Shown piece by piece: positions 60,046 through 64,000 of a DNA stretch of 64,000 nt; the stretch's first letter is position 1; every line of letters starts with the position of its first letter. The translations under genes and the position numbers were made by a program. The DNA comes from Diplocarpon mali (Eukaryota > Ascomycota > Leotiomycetes > Helotiales > Drepanopezizaceae), in contig JAENRP010000128.1 in the NCBI GenBank assembly GCA_024741835.1, positions 49,755-113,754 of the forward strand, in the 5' to 3' direction. The notes beneath the pieces were generated by a model that was given only the letters and a program-made list of their open reading frames with translations, ran no database searches and was not told where the DNA came from.

Positions 60046-63033
60046 TCAGTACCGCCGTCCATCCAAACTCCCTCTCCAGGCTCCGTCCTCCGGCATCCTA
60101 GACCTGTCTCTCACCATACTGCGTCGCCGGCGGCCAATGTCGGATACGTCTTCGGTAACGACTATCTCTTCGTAGTCTTTCTCTCCGCCACCGACCCAAC
60201 TGCCGGCCCGGCTTCCTGTCCGGCCTGGCGCCCACGAGCTCCTCCTGTCGACGAACACCTCCGGCTCACCTCCATATCGCGGCGATGCAGATACCCTCTC
60301 CTTACTACTGAAATCAACACCGATGGCCCTCTCCCTCTCCCTCAAGCCCCGCCTGACCTCTCTCTCATCCACAAGACTCTCCTCGCTCTCACTAACCGGC
60401 CTTAATTTCTCATCATCCCTCAGCCTCGACCTCGACCTCGATCTCTCTCGAGATCTCGGAATCTGCGGCCGGTCTACTACGAGCCTGTCATCCGAGTCAG
60501 CAGGCCGCTCCCTCCTGCTCCTTCTTTCGCTCCGCAATTGGCTACTCCGCACGTCGCTCTGTCCAGTTGTACTACTTCGTACGCCATGACTGCGCCTGGC
60601 GGCCTTGTCCCCGACCAGATCGTCCTCGATCGTGTATTGGCCGTGATCGTATGACTCGTTGCCGCGCCTGCTGCGGCGTTTCCTTCTGCGGAAGCGCTTG
60701 TAGAATTTCCTTCCTGAGGGGAATAGCTGTTAGCAACTGGGCATTACGGGGCACGTTTTTTCTTTTCTTTTTTTGGTGTCATGCTGGGTATGAGATGAAT
60801 CTTTGTTCTGGGGGGGAAAAGAGCTGTGCAATCAATCTACGAGCCAGAGTCTCTTTTCATTCTTGTATAAAAATATGCAGCCGAGAGATGATTGGCCGTA
60901 GACACACTCAGAACGACCCATCACGGTACTTGAGGCGTGCTTTCGATGACCACACCAGTGGGGAGGCCCCTAGTGACAAGATCTAGTGTACCCTTACCTT
61001 TGTTCAGCAACAGGAGCTTCCTTTCGTAGGGGCCTAGAGTTTCCTCCACCATGTAACGCTCAGCGGGAGCCTCGTCATCAGGTCCAATGTACTCCCAGAC
61101 CCAGCGTAGCTCCTCTTCGACGGGTCCCTATGTGATGTTAGAAGGGATCCTCGGCTGTCAATTCCGGGACCTACCTCCGGGCCAGGAGCACCAGGGCCCC
61201 AGCTTGCATTGGAGGGAATGGGATCCTGAACTCTGATGGGAATTTGACGAGGTCGCCAATTTTTCTCCAAAGCCCGCGGTCGATACAGTCCTTTGTCATC
61301 TAGTCCCAGGCCATCTAGCTCAAGTCGGATCCGGACACAGCTGTGAATCCGCTCATTAGTATCCTTCATGGGAACGTTGGTCAGGAGCCCTGTATCAGGA
61401 TCCGCTCGCATGTTGAGGCCGGGTGTGCGCCAGCCAGTGCCCCCAAGAACCCAGATACTTCTCTTGGAATCCCATATCTTGCCAAGCCCCCACGGCCGAA
61501 CTGGCTTGTGTTTCTCGTAGATGTAATCAATTGCCCATTGTGGCTTGTGGGAAATGAAATTTGAAAGTTTTGCTGGTTGGTCGGGCGGGTTTTCGTAGTA
61601 ACGCACATTCTGAATAAAAATCTTGTCAATATACTCATCTTGAAACGCTATCCCAATTGAAGCCAGCCTAAAGAGTCAATGATTGAAACACGTCAATGGA
61701 TCCGTCAGACTCACTGGTCCATCATCCTGTAGTGCGTTAGCAGCGTCCCGTGGATTCGAGGGTTTGACCTGCGTACCACGCAAGTGTAATATTGGCAATT
61801 TCCTGATCGTCGTATCCTCCTCCTACGTTAGAGTGTGCTCCGGGAAACCAAACTTGGCGCAAATCTACTGTGGTCTGGTGACGATTCGCCCTCTCCCACA
61901 CAGCTGCTTTGAAGGGAGCTCTCCGTTCGTCGAGAGCCAGAGCCTGAAAAGCATGCCGGATATTGCCAGATAGATTGGTGTCGAAGAACTTGTACTCGAT
62001 TGTAGAATGAGGCAAACCAAGCTTTGCAAATAGTGAGATATTTGGAATTCCCAGAGAGCCCACAGTGTCAAAAACCGCAACAGCATGTGTTTTAATCTTG
62101 CTGCCATTTGGATCGTAGACCCTCGTAAATCCGTCCTAGAAGGTTAGATGTGCTCCCAAAGTCAAACTCAAGACGAACCTTCTCAAGTCTTTCCTTGTAT
62201 GCATGAGCAGCGTCGGGTCCAGTCGGCTTGTTTGGGAATGGTATCTCAGGGAAGATGTCATGATAACTCTCATTCTTGAAGTTCTGGTAGTCCTTGAAGA
62301 TGGGATAGAAATCTTCCATCCCTTCCCTAGTCAGAAGACCAATATTGGTGATCATGCTGGCTACACTCCTGACGGTGAAAGCTCCCCTACTGAAGCCAAT
62401 GAGAACAATTTCGTCTCCGGGGGTATAGTTGGCTGCGAGGAAGCTGTAAACCTCGCGAATATTCTCGTCAATGATCAGTTTCATGATCTCAGTCTCTGGA
62501 GGGCAAATTTACCTCTGATATGCCGACTCCTAGTAAGCCGCCAGTTACCATATCTACCTTGGTAGAGCTCGTCCCAACGCCCGAATGATAGAAAATGATT
62601 TGGGGGACGCCATCAAGTCCGACTCTCCTCAGTGCCCGACTGATCCTGGTGACATTGGAGGGGACTTGGAGAGCAGCCGTGGGATTATAAGGTATCAATG
62701 TAGGTTTTTTGAACCCATCATCGCTGTTCGAGTTAGCTACTGTGGTCTCGAGTGGCCTTCCCTGGACCTGCTTGACTCCCGTAAACCACATTGTGAACGG
62801 GAAATGGAGTTCTCGAGATCCACATTGGGTGTACGGCTGCAGACGGCTCTCGATCTTTCAGATTGACATACCTGTCCATCCACTGGGCAAGTCAGCATAA
62901 TTCATTTGCTCGGGCCTGATGCTCCTGGAGATAATCGTCAAGTGAGGTTTGAGGGATACGAAGGACAGTCCGTAGTAATACTCACAGTCCCGTCACAGCA
63001 GACTATCAAGCGTTTGATGATGTTGGTGGCCAT
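60046..63033 (-). CDS. DUF2235 alpha/beta hydrolase (Tle1-like) with SR/RE-rich tail
   Basis: Nine exons, 62986-63033, 62872-62882, 62513-62756, 62179-62463, 61777-62135, 61715-61726, 61175-61667, 60998-61127 and 60046-60713, sum to 750 codons (749 aa). Two exons are 11 and 12 nt. The N-terminus IKRLIVCCDGTWMD opens the DUF2235 domain. The nucleophile elbow is IGFSRGAFTVRS (GFSRG, Ser). The catalytic Asp lies in AVFDTVGSLG and His in FPGAHSNVGGGYDD, so the triad is complete. Related domains include bacterial type VI Tle1 phospholipases; fungal substrates are unknown. After ~520 the fold ends (ERYMVEETLGPYERKLLLLNK). A basic patch (GRKFYKRFRRRKRRSRRG) and a ~200-residue tail with many Arg-Ser, Arg-Glu and Ser-Arg pairs follow. 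The tail could be a nuclear or RNA-binding signal. Confidence 0.88.
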
Positions 63034-63720
63034 GATTTACTTTGTGCACCGGAAATGAAACACACGATCTCTGACAGGGAATGATTCGAATGATCGAGCG
63101 AATGAATAAATGGTAGATTGATTGAACGAGTGAATGAAACAAACCGAGTAACTTGTTACGGGGAGCCGATGTAACGATTCACAAGCTGGTGATGAATTTG
63201 ATGGTGAAGCCGATCCCAGACGCCGGTCATGTGCAGCAGTAAGTGATCAGCTCTTGGCAGGAAGCCTCGCTTTAGCGAAGATGCAGCCATGCTGCGTCCA
63301 TGTCCTCGATGATAGCTTTCGTCGTTAATCGGGTTGTTTTCGAGATGCAAGCATGATTTTTCGAAGGTATAACCTCAACGCGAAGTGGACGGCATCGCAG
63401 CTGCTGCACCAAATACGGCACGGAAGGGGATTTTACTCTTTGAGAGAAGGGAAGGTTGGCGAAATGACGGGGACGGACTGATAATGCAGAGGAAGATGGC
63501 CAGGGAGCGCGTGAAGAAGAGACCTCGTAGCCGAAAGACCGGAGAAATTGAGGAGGCTGGCGTTCGGGGCTGAGGTTGGGGTCGAGTAGCATTTGTCTTG
63601 GTCAATCTCGACGACCACGGTGGAGAACAAGAGCAAATGAATGTGTCCCTGGGTTGGGCCAGCATCTTTGGGCATACTTAGTATCATAGGTAAATAATGT
63701 ACAATTCTAGGCCGTGCACA
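63034..63720. other. Intergenic, DUF2235 gene promoter
   Basis: No gene with support. Repeated tgaatga-like words at about 63080-63140 precede the start region on the minus strand. The short minus-strand frames to 63687 have no domain. Confidence 0.45.
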
Positions 63721-64000
63721 CTAGATACTTGGCAATGCTGCTTTTACAATTTCCTTAATATTTTGTATGGCCTCCTCCTGCTGCGATCACAGCTTTACAT
63801 CTCTCTGGCATTTCCCTAATTAATTCTCTAATCCTTTCAATTGTTATCGATTCCCACGCTTCTTTTACAGCTTCATATAGTCTCTTTTAGGATCGATACT
63901 CGTTCGTCACGAGAGGTCTGTTTTGTAGGTGTCTTTGGAGTCGGTATACTGAATGAAGAATCCATATTGAAAGCGTTGATTTTCAATGCAAAAAGCGGCG
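63721..64000 (-). mobile_element. Internally deleted Tc1/mariner element (partial, runs off the window)
   Basis: On the minus strand, 63873-63965 opens with MDSSFSIPTPKTPTKQTS, the usual start of fungal Tc1/mariner transposases, and stops after 30 codons. In another frame, 63755 to ~63890 reads RLYEAVKEAWESI, then IRELIREMPERCKAVIAAGG, and stops at 63755-63757: the C-terminal end of the same transposase family. The DDE catalytic centre between them is absent. The inverted-repeat-like end at 63721-63744 recurs at 918-941. The other end lies beyond position 64000. It is a non-autonomous relic that could be moved only by a full-length relative. Confidence 0.8.

Noticed and set aside
1..64000. 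CRISPR arrays, rRNA genes or a secondary-metabolite cluster
   Set aside because: No regularly spaced direct repeats, no rRNA-like sequence, and no polyketide, peptide synthetase or terpene cyclase genes were seen.

Overview
The window reads as a nuclear contig from a filamentous ascomycete (Pezizomycotina). The evidence is short GT-AG introns of about 45-60 bp in most genes, wide intergenic spaces, fungal-type gene families (ERG24, DUF2235 hydrolase, PHL1-type photolyase, GH3 beta-glucosidase) and AT-rich islands of decayed repeats that look like repeat-induced point mutation. Leotiomycetes is my best guess for the class, but that is an inference from overall protein flavour. Exon structures given below were joined by hand. 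For almost every spliced gene the exon lengths sum to a multiple of three and all joins keep frame.

Layout. 1-7 kb: PHO13-type HAD phosphatase (-), an unrecognised coiled-coil protein (-) and a frameshifted multi-pass membrane protein pseudogene (+). 7-14.3 kb: an AT-rich, gene-free repeat island holding copies of at least three dispersed modules, including one with a conserved 10-bp hairpin. 14.3-30 kb: a Cys-rich-tailed unknown protein (+), an animal-type (6-4) photolyase/cryptochrome (+), an MRH-domain receptor (-), C-14 sterol reductase ERG24 (+) and a secreted GH3 beta-glucosidase (+). 31-40.3 kb: EFM4 methyltransferase (-), PP2A scaffold TPD3 (-), PheRS beta FRS1 (+, divergent from TPD3) and myotubularin YMR1 (-). 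40.3-43.5 kb: a second AT-rich repeat island. 43.5-58.8 kb: ribosomal protein RPS3 (+), NIPA-type Mg transporter (-), a large acidic protein (-), delta-COP RET2 (+), APC/C subunit APC4 (+) and an APC-superfamily permease (+). 60-63 kb: a DUF2235 alpha/beta hydrolase with an SR/RE-rich tail (-). Right edge: an internally deleted Tc1/mariner element (-), whose terminus is echoed near position 918.

Most genes are unlinked housekeeping functions (translation, vesicle traffic, cell cycle, phosphoinositide and sterol metabolism), not a cluster or pathway. I do not see a clear new biological system. The items most worth a second look are the hairpin repeat family in the AT islands, the Tc1/mariner deletion derivative, very small exons (a 3-nt ATG-only first exon in RET2; 11- and 12-nt exons in the DUF2235 gene), two putative GC-AG introns, and the fusion of a DUF2235 hydrolase to a splicing-factor-like tail.
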